Assembly: GCF_001426865.1 (NCBI RefSeq)
Contig: NZ_LMFO01000005.1
Location: forward strand, 1 to 64,000
DNA: 64,000 nucleotides
Direction of reading: 5' to 3'
From: Paenibacillus sp. Root52
GTDB lineage: Bacteria > Bacillota > Bacilli > Paenibacillales > Paenibacillaceae
Shown: piece after piece, positions 16,613 through 26,639 of the stretch
Layout of the letters: each line of letters begins with the position of its first letter
Position numbering within the stretch: position 1 is the stretch's first letter
The notes under the pieces: model-generated
The model's input: only the letters and a program-made list of their open reading frames with translations
What the model was told of the DNA's origin: nothing
The model's database searches: none
Translations under genes and position numbers: made by a program

Positions 16613-18463
16613 TTATAGACCAAGCCGCTTCATCCGGTTGTATAACGTTGCTCTTGAGATGCCGAGCTGACGAGCAAGGGTGCGTTTGTTTCCTCCCACG
16701 TCTTGTAGATATTGGAGTAATAGCTCTGATTCAAATGCATCAAGCCGATCCTGATAAGAAGAGGATGAAGGTTCGCTGGACATCCCTAACGGCTCCGAAT
16801 TAGTTTCATCAGTAGCATCAGTAGAATGTAGCCCGCTGACTTGTGTCTCTGAGTGAACAACATCTGAACTTGCATACGAATGAAGAGATAGTGCCTGCTG
16901 ATTGTTGGTTTGTTCTTGGTTCATGGATACAAGTAGCGATTCGGGTAGATATTCTGCCTTTACCTCACCATCCGTGGTGAGAATGGTAATTCGTTCGATG
17001 ACATTCCTTAGTTCCCTTACATTACCCGGCCAGTCATATTCGAATAACAGCTTGAATACGGCTGGAGGTACGAGTTCAATATGCCGGCTATATAACAAAG
17101 AGAACTCCTGCAGAAAGGTCTGTGTTAATTCATAAATATCTTCCTTCCGTAGACGTAACGGAGGAATGATGAGATTAATGACATTCAGCCGGTAGTAGAG
17201 ATCCTCTCTAAACTGACCACGTGCAATCATATCCATTAAATTCTGATTGGTTGCTGCAACGATTCGGCAATTCGCCTGTTTTATACGTGTTCCACCTACG
17301 GCAAAGTAGCTTTTCTCCTGCAATACACGGAGTAGCTTAACTTGTAGCTCCAGCGGCATCTCGCCGATCTCGTCTAGAAATAATGTTCCGCCTTCCGCAA
17401 GCTCAATTTTGCCCTTCTTGCCCTTCGGATCAGCTCCGGAGAAGGCTCCCTTCTCATAGCCGAACAATTCACTTTCGAACAAAGAAGCAGGAATGGCACC
17501 GCAGTTTATGGCGACAAAAGGTGCAGTTTGTGGTTCGCGTAGATCATGAATGGCTTTGGCAAATAGCTCTTTACCTGTGCCGCTCTCTCCGAGAATGAGC
17601 ACTGTTGCTGAAGTGGTGCTGATTTTGCGGATTGTTTCCAGGCATTGTTTGATGACTGGGCTGCTGCCTTTGATTTTGGCAAAGGGATCTACGTCCGGAC
17701 GCAGCCTGGCGACAGCTTTTTCTAGATGTTGAACTTTGGAGGTCATGTGCAGCAATTCCTGGTGAAGTCGGATTTCAGTTGTTATGTCCACTTCGGCTGC
17801 GACTGCTCCAACAATTCGGCCATCCAGATACACTGGACGTGCATTGATTAAAGCGAATAGATCAGGTCTTGGTTGATGCTGTTTGCGATATACGATTTCG
17901 CCAGTGTAGAGTGTTTTGAGTGATTGAAGTCGGTCGAGTGGGAAAAAATCTGCAGCGGGTTGGCCGATGATATCCTCTCTACGAATAGAGAATACATGCT
18001 CCGCATCGGATGTCCAGTAGGCTACTTTTGCCTCCTCATTAATTAAAGTAAGTGCAGTACCTGCCGTTTCCAGTGTGGTTTCGAAGTAGGCTTCCAGAAG
18101 GCGATGGGCGTGATACATCTCTTGCAGTAGATCGGATGAGGCAATATAACCGAGTATGTGCTCTGCTTCGTCTTGAATTAATACATATGGACTGGCATAG
18201 AAGAGAGGCAGGCAGATTGCCAGATCCGTCGATGATAAGACTGTTGGTACAGGTATTCGTTTATGGGACGGAGTCTTATCGGTTTCGGACGTTTGGGGTA
18301 TCCATGAATATCCTGACGTATCGCGAACAAAGACAGGTCCCTGAGAAGTTTCACGGTGAGTTGGTTGTGAAGCTATTCGATGAGTGTACTCCATAATGGT
18401 CTCGCCCTGAATGATGAGGTCAGTGCGTAATAAGGACATCAGATTGGGAAGTAAATGTTTCAA
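16613..18463 (-). CDS. Sigma-54-dependent enhancer-binding activator (RocR-like)
   Basis: 616 aa. An N-terminal CBS-like segment (about 60-110, [11 protein letters not shown]) is followed by a PAS domain (about 120-230). The AAA+ domain has Walker A GESGTGKE, the sigma-54 contact loop GAFSGA (Thr of GAFTGA replaced by Ser) and Walker [14 protein letters not shown]-terminal Fis-type HTH reads [23 protein letters not shown]. The frame opens at a GTG that lies inside the ribosome site GAGGTG; the TTG at 18463, 8 nt from that site, is the better start. Neighbours are proline catabolic genes with -24/-12 promoters and the sigma-54 gene, so it probably activates them in response to an amino acid. 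Confidence 0.9.
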   Translation of the reverse strand: MKHLLPNLMSLLRTDLIIQGETIMEYTHRIASQPTHRETSQGPVFVRDTSGYSWIPQTSETDKTPSHKRIPVPTVLSSTDLAICLPLFYASPYVLIQDEAEHILGYIASSDLLQEMYHAHRLLEAYFETTLETAGTALTLINEEAKVAYWTSDAEHVFSIRREDIIGQPAADFFPLDRLQSLKTLYTGEIVYRKQHQPRPDLFALINARPVYLDGRIVGAVAAEVDITTEIRLHQELLHMTSKVQHLEKAVARLRPDVDPFAKIKGSSPVIKQCLETIRKISTTSATVLILGESGTGKELFAKAIHDLREPQTAPFVAINCGAIPASLFESELFGYEKGAFSGADPKGKKGKIELAEGGTLFLDEIGEMPLELQVKLLRVLQEKSYFAVGGTRIKQANCRIVAATNQNLMDMIARGQFREDLYYRLNVINLIIPPLRLRKEDIYELTQTFLQEFSLLYSRHIELVPPAVFKLLFEYDWPGNVRELRNVIERITILTTDGEVKAEYLPESLLVSMNQEQTNNQQALSLHSYASSDVVHSETQVSGLHSTDATDETNSEPLGMSSEPSSSSYQDRLDAFESELLLQYLQDVGGNKRTLARQLGISRATLYNRMKRLGL

Positions 18464-18525
18464 TGCGATCACCTCAATTAGAACATTGCGTTATTTAAAA
18501 GGAAGTATGTGTAGTCCTTCTATAA

Positions 18526-18611
18526 CAAATGGTTAGGACACCCATAATGTTAAACATATTATAGCTTTCCAAATGATGTATGTATATATTTTTTGACATC
18601 AAATGGTTAGG
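18526..18611. repeat. Pair of 12-bp direct repeats upstream of the activator gene
   Basis: CAAATGGTTAGG occurs exactly at 18526-18537 and 18600-18611, 74 nt apart (about seven helical turns). It lies 60-150 nt upstream of the activator start, so it may be a regulatory site. The rest of 18464-18948 is AT-rich with no credible gene. Confidence 0.4.
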
Positions 18612-18948
18612 TATGGAGGTGTTGCGTCGCAGAGTATATCAAACAGATAAAGTATGCGTTTACAAAACGATATGTATTGTGCAAATGCTGATATGACGTT
18701 GTTCTGGCGATATAACAAGTGATATGTAAGTTATATAATGTGACATCGTAATGTTTTAATTTTTAGATAAATTACGGAGGTGTTTAGGATAATTTGCAAG
18801 AGATTATCGGCAGGTGTCTAACTATTTATACACTTCAATTTGGGGATGTTAAATTTTTAGACATTGTTGGTGGATGTGAAATAAGATAGTTAAGAGAAGC
18901 ATGGTGAACATGAGGAAAGGCGAAGGAACACAAAGGAATGCGAAGAAA

Positions 18949-18980
18949 CATGCCAACCTTGAGCGATGCAGGTTGGCATG
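18949..18980 (-). terminator. Terminator of proline dehydrogenase
   Basis: CATGCCAACCT (18949-18959) pairs perfectly with AGGTTGGCATG (18970-18980), 20 nt beyond the minus-strand stop at 19000. It is followed by TTTCTTC in the transcript. Confidence 0.75.
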
Positions 18981-18999
18981 AGATGAAAGTAAACACATA

Positions 19000-19923
19000 T
19001 TATCTGAACATATTTTTGACAACCATCCAGAGGTTAGCCGGTTTTTCCGCCAGTCGGCGAGTATAGTAGGGGTACCACATCGTGCCATAGGGAACGTAAC
19101 AGCGAATCCGATATCCCTCTTGCGCCAATCGCTCTTGCTCACTCATGCGTAAGCCGTACAACATCTGAAATTCAAACGCATCTGGCGAAATCCCTCGATC
19201 TTTCGCGTATTGCTTCGTCCATGAGATGATGTGGTCATCATGTGATGCAACTGCGGTATAGACACCTTGGTCGAGATGATGCCGAATCATCAATTTGAAC
19301 TGATCAATGACTTCCGAGGTATTTTGATAGGCCACCGCAGCAGGTTCTTTATAAGCGCCTTTGACCAGCCGAAGCCGAATCCCTTCCCGAATCATATCCC
19401 GTGTGTCTTCTACTGTTCGATGCAAATACGCCTGTAGCACCGTACCTGTGTTCACCAGTCCTTCACCATGCAGACGGCGAACGATATCCAGCGTCGCTTG
19501 GGTAAACGGACTGTCTTCCATATCGATTCTCACAAAAAGATCATGTGATTTCGCCTGCGCAGCAACTGCGCGAATATTCTGATAACCTTCTTCGGGGTCA
19601 AGGGCAAGCCCCATCTGTGTAGGTTTGAGTGATACGTTCGAATCCGCTTGCTGACGAGCAATGCCGTCGACAAGTCGTAGATATTCATCCCGATACAATG
19701 CTGCTTCGCTCAAACGAGTAATCCCTTCTCCAAGATGATCCAGGGTCGCCATGATGCCTTTATTGTTGAGTATACGGATCTCTTCAAGGGCTTCCTCTAA
19801 TGTATTACCGGCAATAAACTTCCCAGCGAGCCTTTTCCCATATTTAATAGATAAATTCTCTACAGCTTTGTTGCCTGCAACAGTTAACAGCGTTTTGCGG
19901 TACATCTCCGTTCCAATACTCAT
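19000..19923 (-). CDS. putB: Proline dehydrogenase
   Basis: 307 aa FAD enzyme oxidising L-proline to pyrroline-5-carboxylate at the membrane face. The TIM-barrel shows the family motifs MATLDHLGE, FVRIDMEDS, LRLVKGAYKEP and the C-terminal PYGTMWYPYYTRRLAEKPAN, which holds the two substrate-binding arginines. Length matches monofunctional Bacillus enzymes (FadM/PutB). ATG with AAGGAGG 7 nt upstream. A -24/-12 promoter lies at 19968-19984, placing it under SigL. It is divergent from the P5C dehydrogenase gene that takes the next step. Confidence 0.92.
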   Translation of the reverse strand: MSIGTEMYRKTLLTVAGNKAVENLSIKYGKRLAGKFIAGNTLEEALEEIRILNNKGIMATLDHLGEGITRLSEAALYRDEYLRLVDGIARQQADSNVSLKPTQMGLALDPEEGYQNIRAVAAQAKSHDLFVRIDMEDSPFTQATLDIVRRLHGEGLVNTGTVLQAYLHRTVEDTRDMIREGIRLRLVKGAYKEPAAVAYQNTSEVIDQFKLMIRHHLDQGVYTAVASHDDHIISWTKQYAKDRGISPDAFEFQMLYGLRMSEQERLAQEGYRIRCYVPYGTMWYPYYTRRLAEKPANLWMVVKNMFR

Positions 19924-19967
19924 CCTGCATCCTCCTTATGAATCATGCTCCTGTTACCAACATATCC

Positions 19968-19984
19968 AGCAAGAATCATGCCAA
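19968..19984 (-). promoter_or_regulatory. Sigma-54 (-24/-12) promoter of proline dehydrogenase
   Basis: On the minus strand the sequence reads TTGGCAT-GATTC-TTGCT, with the invariant GG and GC exactly 12 nt apart. Transcription should start near 19957, about 35 nt before the ATG. An imperfect dyad at 20001-20029 (ATGCATCACCAAT with ATTATGGAAAGCAT) could be the activator site shared with the divergent promoter. Confidence 0.88.
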
Positions 19985-20076
19985 TCTACAGCGTGGATCT
20001 ATGCATCACCAATGAATTATGGAAAGCATCTAACTTCACCAAAAAAGTTACAAAAATATTCCTGCCTTAACCGGAG

Positions 20077-20093
20077 TTGGCACGGATCTTGCT
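20077..20093 (+). promoter_or_regulatory. Sigma-54 (-24/-12) promoter of P5C dehydrogenase
   Basis: TTGGCAC-GGATC-TTGCT matches the sigma-54 consensus, with GG at 20079-20080 and GC at 20091-20092. Transcription is expected to start near 20104, so the TTG that opens the frame at 20077 cannot be the start codon; ATG 20155 is. Confidence 0.92.
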
Positions 20094-20154
20094 ACATATA
20101 TTGGATGAGACCCAGCCAGCGAATCTATATCACATCCTGAAGGAGGAATTATTT

Positions 20155-21702
20155 ATGAATATCCCTTTTGTGAACGAACCCTTTACGTCTTTTGCTAACC
20201 CGGCCAACCAAGAGGCTTTTGAGAATGCGCTTCGTCAGGTGGAATCGGAGTTAGGACAACAATATTCTATGATCATAGGCGGGCAAAAGGTAACCAGCTC
20301 TCGCACATTAACCTCCGTGAATCCTGCAAATAAAGAGCAGATCATTGGCACGATATATCAAGCCGATCAGGAGCTGGCAGAGCAAGCGATCCAGACTGCG
20401 GCAGAGACATTCCGTTCATGGAAGCATACAGATCCGAATGAACGCGCACGATTGTTGTACAAAGCGGCAGCGATCATGCGTCGCCGGAAGCATGAATTCT
20501 CTGCTTGGCTTGTATATGAGTCAGGCAAGACATGGCCAGAAGCAGATGCAGATACAGCGGAAGCGATTGATTTTATGGAATTTTATGCGCGTGATATGCA
20601 GCGGCTGAGTCAGCCTCAGCCACTGACGCGAATTGCTGGAGAAGATAATGAGTTAACCTATATTCCGCTTGGCGTAGGGATTGTCATTCCACCATGGAAT
20701 TTCCCACTCGCCATTATGGCAGGCATGACATCAGCAGCACTCGTTGCGGGCAACACCGTTGTATTGAAGCCAGCTAGCACGACGCCAGTAATAGCTGCGA
20801 AGTTCATGGAGTTGCTGGCTGAGACGGGATTGCCAGACGGAGTGGTCAATTATTTGCCAGGACCAGGTAGTGAGGTCGGTGATTATCTGGTGGATCATGC
20901 GTTGACTCGATTCATTAGCTTCACAGGTTCAAGGGATGTTGGACTACGGATCAATGAGCGTGCAGCTCGCACGGCACCAGGTCAGAAGTGGATTAAACGG
21001 GTTATTGCCGAGATGGGCGGCAAAGACTCCATTGTAGTGGATAACGACAGCGATCTGGAGCTTGCAGCAGAATCGATTACCGCATCTGCGTTTGGTTTCT
21101 CAGGTCAGAAGTGCTCTGCGTGTTCCCGTGCCATTATTCATAAGGATGTATATGATGAAGTATTGCAAAAAGTGATTGAGCGCACGAAGCAGTTGACGAT
21201 GGGAAGTCCGCTTGAAGTCGGTAGCCAGGTTGGCCCTGTTATTGATGACAAGGCGTATGCCAAAATTAATGAATATATTGAAATAGGTAAAAGCGAAGGA
21301 AGATTGGTGCTGGGCGGAGGAACAGGCAGTGCAGAAGGTTACTTTATCGAACCGACCATTATTGCGGATGTTGATCCACAGGCTCGGATTGCGCAGGAAG
21401 AGATTTTTGGCCCCGTGCTTGCTTTTATTAAGGCAGAGGACTTCCAAGATGCTCTGGAGATTGCCAACAATACAGATTATGGCCTGACCGGTGCGGTGAT
21501 CTCACGGAATCGTGAGCATTTGCAGCAGGCTAGACAGGAGTTTTTTGCAGGTAATTTGTATTTTAACCGGAAATGTACTGGCGCGTTGGTGGGCACTCAT
21601 CCTTTTGGTGGATTTAATATGTCGGGTACGGATTCCAAAGCAGGGGGAAGAGATTACCTATTGCTATTTACCCAAGCGAAGCTGGTATCGGAGAAATATT
21701 AA
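20155..21702 (+). CDS. rocA: 1-pyrroline-5-carboxylate dehydrogenase
   Basis: 515 aa aldehyde dehydrogenase oxidising pyrroline-5-carboxylate (glutamate semialdehyde) to glutamate with NAD. Motifs include [12 protein letters not shown], the catalytic Glu in VIAEMGGKD and the catalytic Cys in [12 protein letters not shown]. The C-terminal [19 protein letters not shown] is typical of RocA/PutC, and the length equals B. subtilis RocA. AGGAGGAA lies 7 nt before ATG 20155. It is driven by the sigma-54 promoter just upstream and completes proline degradation begun by the divergent proline dehydrogenase. Confidence 0.93.
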   Translation: MNIPFVNEPFTSFANPANQEAFENALRQVESELGQQYSMIIGGQKVTSSRTLTSVNPANKEQIIGTIYQADQELAEQAIQTAAETFRSWKHTDPNERARLLYKAAAIMRRRKHEFSAWLVYESGKTWPEADADTAEAIDFMEFYARDMQRLSQPQPLTRIAGEDNELTYIPLGVGIVIPPWNFPLAIMAGMTSAALVAGNTVVLKPASTTPVIAAKFMELLAETGLPDGVVNYLPGPGSEVGDYLVDHALTRFISFTGSRDVGLRINERAARTAPGQKWIKRVIAEMGGKDSIVVDNDSDLELAAESITASAFGFSGQKCSACSRAIIHKDVYDEVLQKVIERTKQLTMGSPLEVGSQVGPVIDDKAYAKINEYIEIGKSEGRLVLGGGTGSAEGYFIEPTIIADVDPQARIAQEEIFGPVLAFIKAEDFQDALEIANNTDYGLTGAVISRNREHLQQARQEFFAGNLYFNRKCTGALVGTHPFGGFNMSGTDSKAGGRDYLLLFTQAKLVSEKY

Positions 21703-21790
21703 ATACGTAAATTTGGTCTTCAGACGCTAACTGGATTAGGGATCGCCTTAAAGCTCAATTAAGAGCACACGCCTTAGATTGTTGTGTTAT

Positions 21791-21845
21791 GATGTGCTCA
21801 AAATATGTACTCAATATGTACTCAATATGTACTCAATGTGTGTTC
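21791..21845 (+). repeat. 11-bp tandem repeat upstream of the sigma-54 gene
   Basis: AATATGTACTC occurs three times exactly (21802-21812, 21813-21823, 21824-21834). A degenerate unit lies on each side (21791-21801, 21835-21845). The period is close to one helical turn, so sites would lie on one DNA face. The array ends about 60 nt before the sigL start and may regulate it. Confidence 0.75.
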
Positions 21846-21905
21846 AACATGTATGTGTTCGTGCTTCGATATAAGTTCTCACACTGCCACTAAGGAGGGA
21901 GACGG

Positions 21906-23213
21906 ATGCTCGGAATGCAGTTGGTGCAGGAGCAGCGTGTACGACTGTCCATCACACCAGAGATGAAACAATCCATTCATGTATTAACGTTGTCCAGCCA
22001 GGATTTGGCTCGTTATCTTCAGGATGCAGCATCAGACAATCCCGTTCTAGAGATTGAAGAAACCACAGCACGAGTAGCTCGCCTCCCTGCGCGGCTGAAT
22101 CGAGGTGGGGGAAGCTCTTCATATGATCCGTTACTACAGGTCAGAGGAGCTGAACCTACGCTTGAACAGTTGTTGGCGTCACAGATTCGTGTACTCGCAC
22201 TGTCTGCGCGGCGGAGAGCAATTGCATTATATTTGGCTGGTTGTGTCAATGACGAGGGTTATCTCACGGTTGATCTGACTGAGGTGACTTCGCTACTCGG
22301 TATATCCATGGATACGGCGATGGCAGGACTGGATGTGCTGCAATCGCTCGATCCGGCGGGTGTTGGTGCCCGTAGTTTATGCGAGTGCTTGCTTCTGCAG
22401 ATAAAGCGTGATCCATCTGCTGCTCCTTATGCGGAACAGATGGTGGAGGCAGGACTGGAAGCCTTAGTTCCCTTCCATCCAGGCCGAGCAGGTACAAGGT
22501 TAGCAATCACTTCTCAACAAGCGCAGAAGGCTTATGATTATATTTCGAGTTTGAACCCTAAGCCTTGCCGCTCCATCGGCTCCAAGGTATATCCGCACTA
22601 TATCATTCCGGATGTGGCTGTAGCTGTTCGAAACGGAGTGACTTGTATTCGGCTGTGCTCAGCAGGTATCCCGCGAGTATCTATTAACGAAGAGTACGCT
22701 CATTGGTTCAGAGATCCTTCTACGGATGAGTCTTGGCTGGCACGTACAGCAGAAGCAAGAGCGATTATTCGTAGTGTATATTTGCGGCGAGGGACATTAA
22801 TACGCGTGGTGGCAGCGGTACTGGAGGAGCAGGAACGCTTTATGTCTGAGGGGCTGTCTGGATTAAAGTCACTGAGCATGACAGCCATTGCTGACAAGAT
22901 TGGCATGCATGAGTCAACAGTAAGTCGCGCCGTCCACGGGAAGTATGTTCAAACGCCGCATGGCGTATTTGAGTTTAAGGCTTTCTTCACTTCAGGCATT
23001 GCAACAACACAGGGAGAACAGATGTCGGCATCGGCAGTAAAGTTGAGGTTAAAAGCATTGATTGCCACGGAACGTGCAGAACGCCCGTTCTCTGACAGTG
23101 CCTTAGCTACATTGCTGCAAAAGGAAGGCATCATCCTCTCGCGTAGAACGGTCGCGAAGTACAGGGAAGAGCTCCAGATCTTATCCTCGCTTGAGCGCAA
23201 GCGATGGGGATAA
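21906..23213 (+). CDS. sigL: RNA polymerase sigma-54 factor
   Basis: 435 aa. The N-terminal glutamine-rich activator-contact region reads QLVQEQRVRLSITPEMKQSIHVL and continues DNPVLEI. A core-binding middle follows, then the HTH region MTAIADKIGMHESTVSRAVHGKYVQTPHG. The C-terminal RpoN box is SRRTVAKYRE. All parts of a functional RpoN are present, with length equal to B. subtilis SigL. AAGGAGG lies 7 nt before the ATG. It is downstream of rocA on the same strand after about 200 nt and follows the 11-bp repeat array. It should drive the three -24/-12 promoters in this region. Confidence 0.95.
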   Translation: MLGMQLVQEQRVRLSITPEMKQSIHVLTLSSQDLARYLQDAASDNPVLEIEETTARVARLPARLNRGGGSSSYDPLLQVRGAEPTLEQLLASQIRVLALSARRRAIALYLAGCVNDEGYLTVDLTEVTSLLGISMDTAMAGLDVLQSLDPAGVGARSLCECLLLQIKRDPSAAPYAEQMVEAGLEALVPFHPGRAGTRLAITSQQAQKAYDYISSLNPKPCRSIGSKVYPHYIIPDVAVAVRNGVTCIRLCSAGIPRVSINEEYAHWFRDPSTDESWLARTAEARAIIRSVYLRRGTLIRVVAAVLEEQERFMSEGLSGLKSLSMTAIADKIGMHESTVSRAVHGKYVQTPHGVFEFKAFFTSGIATTQGEQMSASAVKLRLKALIATERAERPFSDSALATLLQKEGIILSRRTVAKYREELQILSSLERKRWG

Positions 23214-23267
23214 ATAAGCAACGGAATTACTATAGTGGTTCGGTATCGAACCGCACAATAACAATAG

Positions 23268-23318
23268 ACAGCCCCCATTAACCGAGTACATACCGGTCTA
23301 CGGGGGCTGTTAATTTTT
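23268..23318. terminator. Terminator between convergent sigL and aspartase genes
   Basis: ACAGCCCCC (23268-23276) pairs with GGGGGCTGT (23302-23310), followed by TAATTTTTA. A second small hairpin, GGTTCG-GTAT-CGAACC, lies at 23237-23252. Confidence 0.75.
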
Positions 23319-23378
23319 ATATTTTGTTGTGTTCTGTCCAGATGGCGAATCGTTTGGACGATTTTAACAAAAAACGGA

Positions 23379-24800
23379 CTATTGCTCCATATTAAGTAGG
23401 AAACGCTCACCAGCAATACCTGGTGTTGTCATCTGCTCTGGATGCAAAATTTCCTCAAGCTCTTCTGGGGTCAATAGACCTCGCTCCAGAATGATTTCTT
23501 GCAGAGAAGCACCTGTCTTCAATGCTTCTTTTACAATTGAGGCTGCCACATCATAACCGAGGTGTGGGTTGAGAGCTGTGATGACACTGAAGCTCTGTTT
23601 CATAATGATTTCACAGCGTTCCCGGTTTGCTTCCATCTCTTCGACAGCATAACGGGTAAATACGTCGATACCATTATTCATGATTTTCAATGATTGTAAC
23701 AAGTTAAAGGCAATGACAGGCCCCATGACATTCAGTTCGAATTGACCTGCTTCGCAAGCCATGCAGATGGTATGGTCATTCCCCATCACCTGGAAGGATA
23801 CCTGGTTAATGACTTCCGCCATGACAGGATTCACTTTACCCGGCATAATGGATGAGCCTGGTTGGCGCGGTGGCAGACGCAGTTCGTTGAAGCCTGCACG
23901 CGGACCAGAAGCCATCATACGAATGTCGTTACAAATTTTGGAGAGATTGACTGCACATACTTTAAGCGCAGCGGACAGTTCCATGTAAGCATCTGTATTC
24001 TGAGTTGCATCTACGAGATCTTCTGCCGTTTGCAGCTTCAATCCCGTAATATCAGCCAGATGCTCTGTAACTTTAACGATGTATTCGGGCTTGGCATTCA
24101 GACCTGTACCTACAGCCGTAGCACCCAGGTTGATGGTCAATAGACGACGATTAGCAAAATCGAGACGTTCCATGTCACGACCAAGCACCCGAGCATACGC
24201 ACCGAATTCTTGTCCAAGTCGAATCGGCACCGCATCCTGAAGGTGGGTACGTCCTACTTTGACAACATCGTCGAATTCCTGCTCCTTCTTACGGAAGGCA
24301 TCCTGAAGCCGTTGCATTGTCTTCAGCAAGGTTTCCGACAGATGATATGCTGCGATGCGAAGGGCTGTAGGAATGACATCATTCGTTGATTGGGACATAT
24401 TGACATGATTGTTGGGATTACAGTGGAAGTAGTCTCCTTTGTTCTGCAACAGCAGCTCCAGTCCACGATTGGCAAGAATTTCGTTCATATTCATATTCAT
24501 GGAGGTGCCTGCACCACCTTGAATGGAGTCTACAATAAAATGATCAATATGATGACCCTTCATCATTTCTTCAGCAGCCATGACGATCACATCGCCAATT
24601 TTGCGTGGCAGCATTTTTAATTCCATATTCGTGACTGCCGCCGCTTTTTTAACAGCAGCCAGAGCCGTAATTAGTTCGCGATGAACGGGAACGCCGGTAA
24701 TGGGGAAGTTTTCTACTGCCCGTACCGTCTGTATTCCGTAGTACGCATAGTCAGGAATTTCTTTTTCACCGATAAAGTCTTTCTCAGTCCTTGTGGACAT
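23379..24800 (-). CDS. aspA: Aspartate ammonia-lyase
   Basis: 473 aa member of the fumarase/aspartase family, converting aspartate to fumarate and ammonia. The signature GSSIMPGKVNPVM is exact, and VGRTHLQDAVPIRLGQEF and MSQSTNDVIPTALR also match. EKEIPDYAYYGIQTVRAVENF near the N-terminus favours aspartase over fumarase. The frame opens at 24851, but GGAGG lies 8 nt before ATG 24800 and the extra residues are unlike the family. A sigma-54 promoter at 24874-24890 places it in the SigL group with the proline genes. Confidence 0.92.
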   Translation of the reverse strand: MSTRTEKDFIGEKEIPDYAYYGIQTVRAVENFPITGVPVHRELITALAAVKKAAAVTNMELKMLPRKIGDVIVMAAEEMMKGHHIDHFIVDSIQGGAGTSMNMNMNEILANRGLELLLQNKGDYFHCNPNNHVNMSQSTNDVIPTALRIAAYHLSETLLKTMQRLQDAFRKKEQEFDDVVKVGRTHLQDAVPIRLGQEFGAYARVLGRDMERLDFANRRLLTINLGATAVGTGLNAKPEYIVKVTEHLADITGLKLQTAEDLVDATQNTDAYMELSAALKVCAVNLSKICNDIRMMASGPRAGFNELRLPPRQPGSSIMPGKVNPVMAEVINQVSFQVMGNDHTICMACEAGQFELNVMGPVIAFNLLQSLKIMNNGIDVFTRYAVEEMEANRERCEIIMKQSFSVITALNPHLGYDVAASIVKEALKTGASLQEIILERGLLTPEELEEILHPEQMTTPGIAGERFLLNMEQ

Positions 24801-24873
24801 TTCGTTCGCCTCCAGTGGCATCCAAAAATAGGTCAACTCTGGCATAGCCAAAGCGCACTCAGTATATCATTTA

Positions 24874-24890
24874 AGCAAAATGGATGCCAA
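24874..24890 (-). promoter_or_regulatory. Sigma-54 (-24/-12) promoter of aspartase
   Basis: The minus strand reads TTGGCAT-CCATT-TTGCT, with GG and GC 12 nt apart, as in the proline dehydrogenase promoter. The expected start is near 24863, giving a leader of about 63 nt. An activator site should lie to the right (24900-25050); I see only AT-rich DNA there. The rest of the 24801-25160 gap holds no gene. Confidence 0.88.
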
Positions 24891-25160
24891 GCTAAATCAT
24901 TTGACCCTAAATTCCGATAAATAATTTAAATTAAAAATATTACCCGACGTTGAAGCCAACATGAGATGATTTAAGGTTATAACATGCGATAGGGACGGAT
25001 GTACCTGTTTTGTGCACGAGTTGAAGGGGAGTCATTCATCTTATAAATTATGCACTATAAGGATGGAAAGGTATTCATAATAGCGTTTTCAGTGATGAAT
25101 GTCACATGTATTTTGGGTAACGATTGGTAAAATAGGAAAAAAGGACTACGAGGTGCGAAT

Positions 25161-26438
25161 ATGAAATGGACTTTAGGCGCAAAGACGGTCGCAGGTCTGG
25201 TATTGATTTCAATTATTACATATGGAACTAGCGGCTTTTTTATATTTTTTTTACAGGATTGGTTCTCATTTAATATTCCAAGCTGGTTATACATATCAAT
25301 CGTTCTTGTGATGGGGGTATGCTGGAACGGCATCCTCGGTTATTTTGCATCACGGTGGCTGACACGTCCGATTGTACGTCTGGCCAAAGCAGCGCAGCAA
25401 GTTTCATCTGGAGACTTAACTACAGAAATTCCACAACGGCGTGCCGCTGATGAGCTTACAGTTCTGTACGATGCTTTTCGGGCGATGGTTACGAATCTAC
25501 GTGGCATTGTGAACGATATTGCGGATAGTACACGGACAACATCCCAGAATGCCCAGTCCCTAAGTGAAGCCATTACACAGGCTGCTGAGCAAATAGAGAT
25601 GATGTCGGATGCGGTAGATCATATTGCTGTCGGCGTAGAGGAGCAAAAAGTAACATCTCAGCAATCATTAGTGACTGCCGACGAGATGCTTGGCGATTTT
25701 CAACGTATGCAGAATCAGTCCATGGGCATGGCTGAAATGTCCGGTCAGATGGAACGTTCGGTAGAGCATACGAAGGAGACTTTCTCTTCCCTGATGAAAG
25801 GGATGGACGAGCTGGCTGTATCGCATAACCGTTCTCGTGACATTATGTTTCTGCTTGAAAAGGAAGCTTCGGATATTGAGGCAATTACGCAATCCGTTAA
25901 GAATATCGCAGAAGAAACTGGGCTGCTTGCTCTTAATGCATCCATTGAGGCTGCACGGGCAGGGGAAGAAGGCGCTGGATTCGCTGTCGTTGCACAGCAG
26001 ATTCGTAAACTCGCAGACGAGAGTAAAGATTCCGTACATCGGATTAATGAATTAATTAGCCGAGTCCAGCAGCGGATCAGAGACACTGCTCAATTGATTC
26101 ACGAACAGCATGGACTTGTGGTGAATGAATCTCAGCGGACGATTAATGTAGATCAGACGTTGCAGGAATTAACGGGATCTGTGGAAGTGTTCATGAGAGG
26201 TGCGCATGATATCGGCCTCAAAATCGCGGATCAGACGGGACGCGTAGAATTGACACATGGTCATGTGAAGCAAATCCAAGGTAAAGCAGGTTCATTCTCG
26301 GATGAAGCCAAACGGATTATGAGCGCTGCACATGAAGAAACGGCGATTATGGAGGAAATCTCCTCTTCTGCTGAAGAGCTGAGACAGTTAACTGATCGTT
26401 TGATGGACAAGACCAAAGCATTCCGGATGCAGCCTTGA
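25161..26438 (+). CDS. Methyl-accepting chemotaxis protein with almost no extracellular domain
   Basis: 425 aa. Two membrane segments (about 10-30 and 42-62) are separated by only about ten residues, so there is no periplasmic sensor. A HAMP domain follows ([20 protein letters not shown]), then the long signalling coiled coil with the conserved hairpin tip [41 protein letters not shown] (split here for its core, about 250-290). It may sense membrane state or act with other receptors. ATG with GAGGTG just upstream. Its terminator overlaps the stop codon. Confidence 0.88.
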   Translation: MKWTLGAKTVAGLVLISIITYGTSGFFIFFLQDWFSFNIPSWLYISIVLVMGVCWNGILGYFASRWLTRPIVRLAKAAQQVSSGDLTTEIPQRRAADELTVLYDAFRAMVTNLRGIVNDIADSTRTTSQNAQSLSEAITQAAEQIEMMSDAVDHIAVGVEEQKVTSQQSLVTADEMLGDFQRMQNQSMGMAEMSGQMERSVEHTKETFSSLMKGMDELAVSHNRSRDIMFLLEKEASDIEAITQSVKNIAEETGLLALNASIEAARAGEEGAGFAVVAQQIRKLADESKDSVHRINELISRVQQRIRDTAQLIHEQHGLVVNESQRTINVDQTLQELTGSVEVFMRGAHDIGLKIADQTGRVELTHGHVKQIQGKAGSFSDEAKRIMSAAHEETAIMEEISSSAEELRQLTDRLMDKTKAFRMQP

Positions 26439-26460
26439 GCTGTGTCTGGAGTGCTTTTTT
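26415..26460 (+). terminator. Terminator overlapping the chemoreceptor stop codon
   Basis: AGCATTCCGGATGCAGC pairs with GCTGTGTCTGGAGTGCT through several G-T pairs, around a short loop that contains the TGA (26436-26438). Six T follow. Confidence 0.75.
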
Positions 26461-26639
26461 ACTTTATTTGCTAAAAGAAACGCTAGAATTTTGCTTATTT
26501 TGGTTAAACCCGAACGTTCTTTCGTAAAATGAAAAGTTTGTAAAGATATTTTTATTAAACATTAACAAAAACGCAACGCTTGGGCGATAAATGACGGTAT
26601 AATAGTCATATTCCATGAAAAAAGAAGGAGCCCAGTATA

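Noticed and set aside
20077..20154. N-terminal extension of P5C dehydrogenase from TTG 20077
   Set aside because: The TTG is inside the -24 element of the sigma-54 promoter and would not be transcribed.
22685..22707. TTAACGAA...CGCTCATT match in sigL
   Set aside because: Coding sequence, single and without partner boxes.
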